From: Candidatus Zhuqueibacterota bacterium
Lineage (GTDB): Bacteria > Zhuqueibacterota > Zhuqueibacteria > Oceanimicrobiales > Oceanimicrobiaceae
Length of the DNA: 64,000 nt
Assembly (NCBI GenBank): GCA_029261995.1
Contig: JAJDAF010000039.1
Coordinates: forward strand, 62,001 to 126,000
Direction of reading: 5' to 3'
How positions within the stretch are numbered: position 1 is the stretch's first letter; each line of letters starts with the position of its first letter. Below are positions 53,285 to 61,361 of this stretch, piece by piece. The notes beneath the pieces are model-generated. The model was given only the letters and a program-made list of their open reading frames with translations. It made no database searches and was not told the origin of the DNA. The position numbers and the translations under genes are program-made.

Positions 53285-54127
53285 TTATTCCTTCGACAGG
53301 TAGGAAAAGCTGCGCGATGCCAACACTGCGCCGTCTGCTCCGACCACTTCCGCGGTCCAGACTCCGGTCCAGTCGGCGACCAATTTTTTGCTGGAATGTA
53401 CTCGCCAGCGGTCGCCGCTGACGCTGAATTCGACCTCAGCCCTGACTTGGCCACCGTGACGCCAGCGGTGTTTGACGGTCTTGCCCGACATGTTTCGGAG
53501 TTCGGTAAAAAAGTAAACCGTCTTAACATCGGTGTAAAGCGTATCGAGATTGTCCGCGGGCTCGCGTTCTGCGATACCGGTTGTGAAAACGGCACGTGGA
53601 ATATCAGGCGAGCGCACCGGCTCAAGGGGTGCTGGTTTCTCGCCGGTAAGGTCGGAACTCGCAGAATCCGCCATTGCCGTGGAGGGTGTGGCCGCTTTGG
53701 CTGAGACGCCGGCCAAATAGACGAAGCTGTCTTCGTGCAGCTTTGTGTTGGCCTCGTCCACGACCTCCACCGTCCAATCCCCGACCCACCCGGGAATCAG
53801 GTTCTTGCTGGAATGAACTCGCCACAGGTCACCCTTGACTTCGAAAGCCACGGCGGCTTTTTCTTCACCTGCATGGAGCCAGCGGTGGCGTATTGTTTTG
53901 CCATTGAGATTCTTGAGTTCCGTAAAATAGAAAATCTTCGAGATGTCGGTAGAAAGCGTGTCAATGTTGTCGGTCGGCTCGCGATCGACAACATTCGTGG
54001 CAAAAATCGACCGTGAGACGGCCACGGAGTCCTGAGTCTGCGCCGCCAGCGTGGAGACACCCGGAAGCCGAACCACCAGGCTCAGCAACAGCGTCGTCAA
54101 GGCGATGAGATTCTCAAACTTGAACAT
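53285..54127 (-). CDS. Secreted protein with two DUF2914 domains
   Basis: The 280-residue protein has a signal peptide (about 1-30) and two copies of a DUF2914 domain at about 38-140 and 175-278. They share the blocks REPTDNIDTL/REPADNLDTL, FYFTELKNLNGKTIRHRW/YFFTELRNMSGKTVKHRW and WRVHSSKNLIPGW/WRVHSSKKLVADW. The linker is Ala/Ser/Pro-rich. AGGAGA lies 6 bases before the ATG. The family is a beta sandwich of unknown ligand. It has a terminator downstream and lies 86 bases after the homocysteine methyltransferase gene. Confidence 0.87.
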   Translation of the reverse strand: MFKFENLIALTTLLLSLVVRLPGVSTLAAQTQDSVAVSRSIFATNVVDREPTDNIDTLSTDISKIFYFTELKNLNGKTIRHRWLHAGEEKAAVAFEVKGDLWRVHSSKNLIPGWVGDWTVEVVDEANTKLHEDSFVYLAGVSAKAATPSTAMADSASSDLTGEKPAPLEPVRSPDIPRAVFTTGIAEREPADNLDTLYTDVKTVYFFTELRNMSGKTVKHRWRHGGQVRAEVEFSVSGDRWRVHSSKKLVADWTGVWTAEVVGADGAVLASRSFSYLSKE

Positions 54128-54213
54128 GGTTCTCTCCTCTTTGAGATGAATGGCCCCCGCCCTGCCGGGATGGTCTTGTTTGGCAAACCAGCAAGGCACT
54201 GAATGTTTCCGAA

Positions 54214-56076
54214 TCATTCAATTGTACCCCCAAATTTCTTTAGCGCCGACAGCACTTGCATCGAGTACTCCACCCGCCCGAAGGGTGCGCTGACTTGAAA
54301 ACCCTGAACATGCTCGAACGACTTCTCAATGGCTTCCTGTGCGATTTTGATGCCCTCCTCTCTGGCGGCTTCTTTTGACCGTTCCTGTGCCTGACGCATA
54401 CGCTGCATGTAATGCTCCGGCACCGATGCGCCGGGCACTTCATTGTTCATAAACTCCGCGTTGCGCAAGCTCACAAGGGGCCAAATGCCGGCAATGATGG
54501 GAATCTTGATGTGGGAAATTCTGGGCAAGAATTTCAGCAATATCTCCGGATCAAACACCGGCTGCGTAATCGCGAATTCCGCACCTGCGTCAACTTTCCA
54601 CTCGAATCGTCTGACTTCGTGCTCAATATCGACGGCGCCGGGATTCAAGCCTACACCAATGTGGAAGGACGAAGGCGCATCAAGTTGTGTCCCGCTCAAA
54701 TCAAGTCCGTGGTTCATGTGGTTGACCATGTTGGTCAAGCCGATGGCATCCACGTCGAACACAGCCGTGGCGTCAGGATAGTCTCCCATCTTCGGCGGAT
54801 CGCCGGTGATGATCAGGAGGTTGCGCAGCCCCACGGCGGCAAGCCCCATAACATCGGACTGCATGCCAAGCAAATTTCGGTCACGGCAGCAGTAGTGCAA
54901 GACGGTTTCGATACCAACCTGCTGCTCGATAATGATGCTCAGGTGCTGCGCCCCCATCCTGCACATGGCGCGCGGGCCGTCTGGCACGTTGATGGCATCC
55001 ACGCCGAATTCCTTCAGCTTTCGAGTCGCCTCGATGGTTTTCGAAGGGTCGCTGCCGCGCGGAGGAACAATTTCGACGCTGGTGACCATTTCACCGGCCA
55101 CGAGCTTGGCGGCAAAACGGCTCTTCTCTTTGCGCGGCGTCGGCTCGATTTCTATTTCGTGCGGTTCCGGGATGGAGATCACAAAATTGTGCTGCCGTGG
55201 GCTCTGCATCCTGACCGATTTTTCCATGGCCTTAATGTAATCCGGGGTCGTGCCGCAACAGCCGCCCACCAATCTCGCGCCTGATTTGATGAAACGCATG
55301 GCGTACTCGCTCATGAATTCCGGGCTGGCCATGTACATGTTGCGTTCCTCAACCGTACGCGGCGCACCTGCATTTGGTTGGATGATGATTGGCTTCTTGG
55401 TGACATGCACCATTTTTTCGAGCGCGTCCATCATAGCTGGCGGGCCAACCGAGCAATTGACGCCAATGATATCCGCATCCCATTGGTCAAGACGGAAGGT
55501 GAACGTTTCCGTGGAAGCGCCATAGAGCGAGGTTCCGGATTCGTCGATGGTCATTTCCGCAATGATGGGCAGATCACAGCACTCGCGAATTGCGGCAATG
55601 GCCTGCTCAATTTCGCTCAGGTCAGAAAAAGTTTCGAGGATGAAGAGATCGGCGCCGCCGCTCATCAGGGCTTGAGCCTGTTCTTTGAAGGCCTCACGCG
55701 CCTCTTCCCTGCTGGTTTTTCCCCAGGGCTCTATCCTGACGCCCAGCGGGCCAATTGAACCGGCGACGTAGAGTTGCTCTCCGGCGATATCCCGGGCCAG
55801 CTTCGCCGCCTGGTAGTTGATCGCCTCGAGGGACTCTACAAGTCCGTGTTTGACAAGCTTGAATCGATTCGCGCCGAAGCTGTTGGTCTGCAGAACATCA
55901 GCGCCGGCGTTGGCATAGGCCGAGTGAATCTCCTTCACCAGTTTGGGGTCGGTGAGGTTGATGTTGTCAAAACACTGGTTGATGTAGACACCGCGACTGT
56001 AGAGCACGGTGCCAATGGCGCCGTCGCACAAAATCACGCGTTTGGAAACTTCATCCAAAAAATTTCTTCGCTTCAT
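54214..56076 (-). CDS. Bifunctional homocysteine S-methyltransferase / methylenetetrahydrofolate reductase
   Basis: The 620-residue protein joins two methionine-cycle enzymes. Residues about 1-290 are a homocysteine methyltransferase with LCDGAIGTVLYSRG, LQTNSFGANRFKL and the zinc cysteines GVNCSVGPP and VGGCCGTTPDYI. Residues about 320-620 are a MetF-like reductase with VEIVPPRGSDP, CRDRNLLGMQSDVMGLAAVGLRNLLIITGDPPKMGD and AEFAITQPVFDPEILLKFL. The fusion matches the YitJ type known from Firmicutes and others. The ATG at 56076 has AGGA 6 bases upstream; the frame's TTG one codon earlier is less likely. A consensus promoter lies upstream and no SAM riboswitch was recognised. Confidence 0.94.
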   Translation of the reverse strand: MKRRNFLDEVSKRVILCDGAIGTVLYSRGVYINQCFDNINLTDPKLVKEIHSAYANAGADVLQTNSFGANRFKLVKHGLVESLEAINYQAAKLARDIAGEQLYVAGSIGPLGVRIEPWGKTSREEAREAFKEQAQALMSGGADLFILETFSDLSEIEQAIAAIRECCDLPIIAEMTIDESGTSLYGASTETFTFRLDQWDADIIGVNCSVGPPAMMDALEKMVHVTKKPIIIQPNAGAPRTVEERNMYMASPEFMSEYAMRFIKSGARLVGGCCGTTPDYIKAMEKSVRMQSPRQHNFVISIPEPHEIEIEPTPRKEKSRFAAKLVAGEMVTSVEIVPPRGSDPSKTIEATRKLKEFGVDAINVPDGPRAMCRMGAQHLSIIIEQQVGIETVLHYCCRDRNLLGMQSDVMGLAAVGLRNLLIITGDPPKMGDYPDATAVFDVDAIGLTNMVNHMNHGLDLSGTQLDAPSSFHIGVGLNPGAVDIEHEVRRFEWKVDAGAEFAITQPVFDPEILLKFLPRISHIKIPIIAGIWPLVSLRNAEFMNNEVPGASVPEHYMQRMRQAQERSKEAAREEGIKIAQEAIEKSFEHVQGFQVSAPFGRVEYSMQVLSALKKFGGTIE

Positions 56077-56122
56077 CAAGTCCTTTCTGGTAAGCTATTT
56101 CGTTAACACCAATAATTTCAAA

Positions 56123-56151
56123 AATATAAACAGACATCGACCGCATTGCAA
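56123..56151 (-). promoter_or_regulatory. Promoter of the homocysteine methyltransferase gene
   Basis: TTGCAA (56146-56151), exactly 17 bases, then TATATT (56123-56128) on the minus strand, 46 bases before the ATG. ATTGC-AA-GCAAT (56145-56156) forms a small palindrome over the -35 element. Confidence 0.55.
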
Positions 56152-56255
56152 GCAATATGTCTACAATTTCAAATCTAGAGAGTCCGTGGGTTCAGCCGGA
56201 AGCTCTGTGGGAGTTCAAACTGCAAGCCTCAGGCGCGGTGGCACGACTGACCCGC

Positions 56256-57839
56256 TTATTGCGGCGACAACTTCACCAGAGTCACACTTTGACCTGGTAG
56301 CTGCAAATCCACCACAAGTTCACCTGACTCGATCTCAACATGCGTGCGCCCCTGCGACAACTCCAATCCGTGGTTCGCTTTCATACTGACGATCTGTTCA
56401 GACGAGGGATTCTCAGGCGAGCCCATGTTCTTCCAAGTGGACCAGGCGTTGCTGGTGGTGCCGTCGATTCGCCAGTGCTCCATTGCAAACCGAGATGTGT
56501 CTGGATTCAAGCCGGACAGCAGCAGTCTTGCCCGCCTGTCGGAACAACTGCCTCTCTCGGCGAAGTTCCAGACCAGCACGGCTGTTTCACCGTCCTTGCC
56601 TGTTGTGGCCAGAGCGTCAACTTCAAGAGCATTCCCGTCGTCATGTTTCGCAAAATCGAGCCTGAGTCCGAGGCGAACCGCGCCCAATTTCTCGAACATG
56701 GCAAACGCGTTGAACACCGGTTTTCTAACATTTTCATTTGTGAACAACGCCCGATTGCCTTCAAAGAAACGCTTGCCCTCAAAATAAAATGCCCAGGTCG
56801 TAAACAGCCGAATATCAAGGCTGGTCTCAGCCAAGAAGTCCCAGATGTGCTTTGCCATGCGCGCCACAAAAACCGGGAAATACTCGCTGTTGTTGAACTC
56901 GAACTCGGGGAAATCATGCACCCCGAAATTGGTAGCAACAGCCATGTCGCACTCGTCGAGCAAAAGTGGCAGCTTGCGAAACTCGGGGAAACCAGAGAGC
57001 ACCCGCTCGTAGTCGGCCAGATGGGAAAGAATTTTCGCGAGAGACGGCATCACAAACGGTTGGTCTTTGAGCGGCCAGTCCGTGCCTTTTGCGTGCACCG
57101 AAACGAAGTCGAGCCGAGCGCCGCGTCCGCCCGTTGCCGCGTTTTTGCCACGCTGGCAGTGGCGCAAGAATTTGGCCAGGAACTTCGGATCAGTTGCAAG
57201 TCCGGGTCCCCCGATTCGAATGCGGTCCGACGCCGCCACCGCGCCATCTACCGTGAAGTCATACATCTTGCAATAGTCTTTCACCGAGCCGGCAAAGAAA
57301 CCGGGATTGTCCGGCTCGTTCCAAAGCTCCCAATACCAGTCGGCGACTTCGGCCTCCCCGAATTTGGTGACACAATGCTTGACCGTCGCATGCACCAAAT
57401 CGCGCCACAGGTTGTGATCTTTCGGCGGATAACGCCATAAATCCGTACCGGCGTAGCTGTAAATCGGCCCGGGTCTTGGGCCTTTCGAGAGGGCGTCGGG
57501 CATAAAGCCAAGCTCGACAATCGGTTTGCAGTTGTTCTGCAGAAATGTCTCAAATACCCGGTCCAGCAGCGAGAAATCGAGGCGCAGTTCGCCGTTTTGC
57601 ACCTCCACAACCACGTTTGTCGATCCTTTGGTGGGAATCGATAACGCGTTGCCAGAGGTGAACGTGTTGTGACAACGGATGAAGTATGGCTCGGACGAAA
57701 GGCGACCGATTTCCTCAAACGCCTGCTGGCCGCGCCTGGTGTAGGTCCAGTTTATCTCGTCGTAACCCAGGGAGCGCCAGATCGGTGGCAGAGGGCCGCG
57801 CACATCAGCACAGTCTATCCTTACATTGATGTCAGTCAC
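56256..57839 (-). CDS. Glycoside hydrolase family 39 (beta-xylosidase-like), cytoplasmic
   Basis: The 527-residue enzyme follows the GH39 layout: TIM barrel with the acid/base Glu in YWELWNEPDNPGFF and the nucleophile Glu in LLLDECDMA, then a C-terminal beta domain with KPVFNAFAMFEKLG and LVWNF. GH39 enzymes are beta-xylosidases or alpha-iduronidases. No signal peptide is present, so it acts on imported oligosaccharides. The start is GTG at 57839 with AGGAGG 6 bases upstream. No sugar transporter or regulator adjoins it, so the substrate cannot be deduced. Confidence 0.9.
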   Translation of the reverse strand: MTDINVRIDCADVRGPLPPIWRSLGYDEINWTYTRRGQQAFEEIGRLSSEPYFIRCHNTFTSGNALSIPTKGSTNVVVEVQNGELRLDFSLLDRVFETFLQNNCKPIVELGFMPDALSKGPRPGPIYSYAGTDLWRYPPKDHNLWRDLVHATVKHCVTKFGEAEVADWYWELWNEPDNPGFFAGSVKDYCKMYDFTVDGAVAASDRIRIGGPGLATDPKFLAKFLRHCQRGKNAATGGRGARLDFVSVHAKGTDWPLKDQPFVMPSLAKILSHLADYERVLSGFPEFRKLPLLLDECDMAVATNFGVHDFPEFEFNNSEYFPVFVARMAKHIWDFLAETSLDIRLFTTWAFYFEGKRFFEGNRALFTNENVRKPVFNAFAMFEKLGAVRLGLRLDFAKHDDGNALEVDALATTGKDGETAVLVWNFAERGSCSDRRARLLLSGLNPDTSRFAMEHWRIDGTTSNAWSTWKNMGSPENPSSEQIVSMKANHGLELSQGRTHVEIESGELVVDLQLPGQSVTLVKLSPQ

Positions 57840-58050
57840 TCAAATCCTCCTGAAATGAGAAGCAATTGCACCATATTGAATTTAGACGCCAAACGCAAGT
57901 GCTGGGGAGACCCAAAGGAAAACGCGTAAACAAAGTCTGGACATCACAAAAAGGGGACACGCCATTCAGCGCCGGTACCATTCGAAAACCGCAGTTTAGG
58001 CTCATTGCAAGTAACTTACACAAGCCATTACGATAACAAGAGGTTAAACC

Positions 58051-58392
58051 ATGAACATCAGAATTCTGACAGGGACGTTGGTTCCGAAGCTTGACAGCGG
58101 AGTGGCCACAATCACGTTCAGCCCGTTCAGCATCAGTGGTGATGCAGAGGTGACGGATCCAAAGGCGCTAGGCACGTCTTCAGAGTATCGTGGGTTTCCA
58201 GCACGCATTCTTTCACTGAAAAAAATAATGGTGTCGGATAAAGACACGTTTTTCGGTGGAAGTCAGGAGGACATGTTTGCCATCGACGACCACTTCGCGA
58301 ACAAAAACACGTTGGTCGTCAAATGGTCATCTTCGGGGGGATCGACAATTCGGGAGATCTCGTTCATGATCACCGGTGAAACCGCGGTTTAG
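58051..58392 (+). CDS. Small protein of unknown function
   Basis: The product has 113 residues with alternating strands, beginning MNIRILTGTLVPKLDSGVATITFSPF and ending STIREISFMITGETAV. No domain is recognised and there is no signal peptide. AAGAGGT lies 7 bases before the ATG, which supports translation. It is divergent from the GH39 gene and converges with another small gene 9 bases away. It could be a small beta-sandwich adaptor; I do not assign a function. Confidence 0.62.
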   Translation: MNIRILTGTLVPKLDSGVATITFSPFSISGDAEVTDPKALGTSSEYRGFPARILSLKKIMVSDKDTFFGGSQEDMFAIDDHFANKNTLVVKWSSSGGSTIREISFMITGETAV

Positions 58393-58401
58393 AACCCGCC
58401 G

Positions 58402-58623
58402 TCAGCAACCGGCTCCCGCCTGGCCCTCTTTCTGCTCAAAAGTGATGTAGAGATAGGGGCCGCGGGTGACGAGCTTGACAAAAGCCCAATTGCGCAGGCG
58501 CTTCCGCACTCTCAACCCAATTTCGTCCTTCAATTCCTGGGACGAGTGAAATGTCTCAAGCGCAATCCGTTCTTCGAAAAGTGTCTCGGCTGGTACTTTC
58601 ATTTTGGGGGCAGTGTAAACCAT
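58402..58623 (-). CDS. Small basic protein ending in cysteine, unknown function
   Basis: The product is 73 residues, with a helix (ETFHSSQELKDEIGLRVRKRLRNW) and two strands (AFVKLVTRGPYLYITFEQ), ending KEGQAGAGC. The C-terminal Cys after a flexible Gly/Ala tail is unusual. The start at 58623 has only a weak ribosome binding site, and Met 8 is an alternative. Composition looks protein-like, but there is no homologue I can name. Confidence 0.5.
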   Translation of the reverse strand: MVYTAPKMKVPAETLFEERIALETFHSSQELKDEIGLRVRKRLRNWAFVKLVTRGPYLYITFEQKEGQAGAGC

Positions 58624-58728
58624 CTTATGTTTTCTGAGCTGTTTGAGTTTTCTCTGAGAAGGCGTTCAATAGATAAGACAATTCAAAATGGAAAAAGGTT
58701 AGCAAAAATTCAAAAAAAGTGAAGTTTT

Positions 58729-58753
58729 GAAAAACAAGCTGGCTTCGAACCAG
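58729..58753 (-). terminator. Probable terminator of pdxB
   Basis: On the minus strand CTGGTT-CGA-AGCCAG (six pairs, one G-U) is followed by CTTGTTTTTC and further T-rich sequence. It begins 12 bases after the pdxB stop. Confidence 0.45.
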
Positions 58754-58764
58754 TCGGCGCTTCG

Positions 58765-59862
58765 CTAAGCCTTATTGAAAATACCCGAAACGCCACCGAA
58801 CTCTCGCCGAATGCCGTAGTTTCGCCGCAACTTCCAAAAATATTGGCCGCGTTTCGCGTGCGGCACACTATTAATACCGCGCAGGTTGCGGTCATCTTCC
58901 CAAACCTCATAGAAAATGCGAACCGCCGAGCGCAGAACCGCCTCATCAAATACACCAGATTGTGCAAGCGACGCGGCTGAATCAGGCAATTCGGGTGAAT
59001 CCAGCTCCGGCTGCCAGCCCTGGTCAAGGGCCATATATTCACAGGCAGCTTCGTAAATCATGCGTGTGCCCTTGACCTTGCCGTCGAATGAGTAGCCGGC
59101 AATGTGAGGCGTTGCGAGTGCTGCCAAATTCAACAGCTCAACATCGATTTCAGGTTCATTTTCCCAAACATCCAATATAGCATCCTGAATGACGCGACCG
59201 CGAAGTGCCGACTTCAGGGCGTCGTTGTCCACAACGCTACCGCGGGCGGTGTTGAGCAAGACAGTGTCCGGGCTCAATTGGCCAATCCGGGCGTTATCGA
59301 AAAGATGGTAGGTTGCGTCAAAGCCGGTCCTGATCAACGGCACGTGCAGCGTCAAAAAATCGACCTGCATGAGTTCATCCAGCGGCAGAAAGCCTGGCGC
59401 GGCATTCGTGCGTGCGCGGGGCGGGTCGTTGAGCAAGACGGTCATGCCAAGCGCTCGTCCCATCTTCGCCACAATGGAGCCGATGTTGCCGACACCCACT
59501 ACGCCCAGTGTTTTTCCGGCCAGCGCTTCGTTTCGCTGTTCTGAGTAAGTCAGCAACGCAGCCAGCACGTACTCCATCACGGAATTGGCATTGCTTCCCG
59601 GCGCGTGCGCAAAACCGATGTCCCCACGTGCAAGATACTCCCGGTCGATGTGGTCGAACCCACTTGTCGGGGAGCCAACAAATCGCACGCCGCTACCGGA
59701 GAGCAGCTTCTCTCCCACCTTGGTTTCCGATCTGACCAGCAAAATATCTGCATCCCGCACCAGGGCACGGGTGATCTCGTCTTTCTCTACGGCCAACACT
59801 TCGCCGATTTGGCTGAACGCCTGCTCCACCAGCACAATATTTTTGTCCGCAATAATCTTCAC
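58765..59862 (-). CDS. pdxB: 4-phosphoerythronate dehydrogenase-like
   Basis: The 365-residue D-2-hydroxyacid dehydrogenase has the PdxB form: MKIIADKNIVLVEQAFSQIGEV at the start, GSPTSGFDHIDREYL, APGSNANSVMEYVLAALL, Rossmann loop VVGVGNIGSIVAKMGRALGM, the Arg in NTARGSVVDN, Glu in VWENEPEID and His in ATPHIAGYSFDGKVKGT. The C-terminal dimerisation tail of PdxB is retained. It would oxidise 4-phosphoerythronate in vitamin B6 synthesis. The start is GTG at 59862 with GGTGA 6 bases upstream. No other B6 gene is in the window. Confidence 0.9.
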   Translation of the reverse strand: MKIIADKNIVLVEQAFSQIGEVLAVEKDEITRALVRDADILLVRSETKVGEKLLSGSGVRFVGSPTSGFDHIDREYLARGDIGFAHAPGSNANSVMEYVLAALLTYSEQRNEALAGKTLGVVGVGNIGSIVAKMGRALGMTVLLNDPPRARTNAAPGFLPLDELMQVDFLTLHVPLIRTGFDATYHLFDNARIGQLSPDTVLLNTARGSVVDNDALKSALRGRVIQDAILDVWENEPEIDVELLNLAALATPHIAGYSFDGKVKGTRMIYEAACEYMALDQGWQPELDSPELPDSAASLAQSGVFDEAVLRSAVRIFYEVWEDDRNLRGINSVPHAKRGQYFWKLRRNYGIRREFGGVSGIFNKA

Positions 59863-59901
59863 TGCATCACCAATTGCCGTAGGCCAAATTCATGTTTCAT
59901 T

Positions 59902-61113
59902 TTAGACGTCCGGGTGCTCGCCGCGGTTGACGGAAGCTTCTGTTTCGCGCAGCCGCCGTTTGAACTCGGATGGCGTCAGTCCGGTGTGTTTCTTGAACAC
60001 GCCGTTGTAAGAAGATTTGGAATTGAAGCCGGCATCCAGGCCGATTGCCAGCAATGTCAGGTGCTGCTTCGAGGCATCGGAGAGGTCCCGCTTCACTTTG
60101 TCAACCCGGTACTGGTTCACGAAGTCAAAGAAGTTCAACTGCAATTGTGCGTTGATTACCTGCGACAGATTGTGCGGCGAGATGGCCAGCCTGTCGGCAA
60201 GCGTGCTCAGGGTGAGATCGCTGTCAACGTACAGGCAATCCGATTCCATCAATTGCAGCAGGCGTTTTCTGTATGATTCTGCCAGGCTTGTGCTCAAACC
60301 CGAGCGCTCATATTTGTTCTCTTGAGCTTGTCCGGCCTGGGAACCTTCTACGTGTGAGAGTACGGGGTTTGTCGGATCGACACCGAAGTCGGCCCCCATG
60401 AACAGCTCCGATCTGGACAATCCAAGATAGCCCATCGCATAAACCGAGGCAGCAAAAAGCGCCGATGACATGTTGAACAAGCCGGAAAGATTGATGCCGG
60501 AAAGAAGCAGCACGTTTTCTAGCGCGAAAAACAAAAGCACGGCCAGCAAGATGAAGGTCACGTTGCGCAACCAGTCCAGCCTGACATGCTCGAGTGCGGA
60601 ATAGGCCTGCCGGATTTGCAGGCCATGTTGTCGCAGGAGCACGATGGTCAGAACCATGTAGCTGAGCCCCTGCAGAATAATCGCCCAGTTGAAATAGATG
60701 TCAGACTGGCCAAGGTTTCCGGCCGCAAGGGCGCCCGGGGGTTCTCTGGTCAAAAGCTCGCCTGAGCCACGATAGAACAGGTAAGCAAGAAATGGCGACA
60801 AATGCAGCCACTCGCCCGCCTTCAGCCGTGCGGATTTGTTGGTGAGAAACTTGGCGTAGAGATAATGCAGCGGTCCAATAAGAAAGCTGGTTGCCAGCAA
60901 AGCAAACTCAAGACGCGGATGAAGCCGGTAGATTCCTACTTCGCCGAGAACAAGGTGCAGGAGTACGACGGAGTAAGAAAGCATGAGTGCGCATAAAAAC
61001 CGATTGGCGTACAACCGGCCATGCCTGTGAACAATGAGGACAGCCAGGAGCGCGCCCTGGGCCGCACCGAGCACGAGAATGAAATCGAGTAAGTCTACCT
61101 TGAGATCTGCCAC
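59902..61113 (-). CDS. Membrane-bound AraC-family transcriptional regulator
   Basis: The 403-residue protein has an N-terminal half with seven or eight hydrophobic helices (about 8-28, 38-58, 68-88, 105-120, 143-162, 180-205 and 215-235) and a C-terminal AraC DNA-binding domain (about 300-390): LTLSTLADRLAISPHNLSQVINAQLQLNFFDFVNQYRV and AIGLDAGFNSKSSYNGVFKKHTGLTPSEFKR. Such proteins sense a signal in the membrane. The linker at about 250-270 contains NPVLSHVEGSQAG, a stretch that often arises from intergenic repeats read in frame. The start is GTG at 61113. Target genes are unknown; pdxB follows by 39 bases. Confidence 0.88.
   Translation of the reverse strand: MADLKVDLLDFILVLGAAQGALLAVLIVHRHGRLYANRFLCALMLSYSVVLLHLVLGEVGIYRLHPRLEFALLATSFLIGPLHYLYAKFLTNKSARLKAGEWLHLSPFLAYLFYRGSGELLTREPPGALAAGNLGQSDIYFNWAIILQGLSYMVLTIVLLRQHGLQIRQAYSALEHVRLDWLRNVTFILLAVLLFFALENVLLLSGINLSGLFNMSSALFAASVYAMGYLGLSRSELFMGADFGVDPTNPVLSHVEGSQAGQAQENKYERSGLSTSLAESYRKRLLQLMESDCLYVDSDLTLSTLADRLAISPHNLSQVINAQLQLNFFDFVNQYRVDKVKRDLSDASKQHLTLLAIGLDAGFNSKSSYNGVFKKHTGLTPSEFKRRLRETEASVNRGEHPDV
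60329..60379. repeat. Possible repeat-derived insert in the AraC-family gene linker
   Basis: The minus strand of this stretch encodes PTNPVLSHVEGSQAG, a peptide I associate with translated palindromic intergenic repeats in other genomes. Its ends carry TCCGGC and GTCGGA, roughly complementary, and AACC/GGTT closer in. I saw no second copy in the window. Confidence 0.35.
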
Positions 61114-61361
61114 CGTTTTCCGAAGGTTGTCGTCAGTCTAAATTGCACTGGAATGTAGTAATTCAAGGAAGGAAAAACAGAAAAAGTTTGGACGGGCGCA
61201 CGGTTAACGCACCAAGATATCCCGCACGCCGGTTTTACGGCAGCACTTTCCTGGCCGCACAAGTGCGTTTATACAACCGGGTGCTGAACAAACAAAGGCG
61301 AATCGAAAGATCTTTTCAAGCTATCAAAATACCAGGACAGTGCAGGACAACATTGCGGTGA

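Noticed and set aside
54412-55284. A 290-residue + strand open frame opposite the homocysteine methyltransferase gene.
   Set aside because: The minus strand is clearly the bifunctional enzyme. The + product is His/Arg-rich without motifs.
56077-56255. SAM riboswitch before the homocysteine methyltransferase gene.
   Set aside because: I could not find the conserved SAM-I core elements; only a promoter and a short palindrome are visible.
56340-57440. A 366-residue + strand open frame opposite the GH39 gene.
   Set aside because: It is a shadow frame. The minus strand encodes a full GH39 enzyme with both catalytic Glu residues, and the + product shows no recognisable domain.
61143-61361. A 72-residue + strand open frame in the gap before the AraC gene.
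   Set aside because: It is Arg-rich, without ribosome binding site or domain, and looks like chance in a non-coding gap of about 250 bases.
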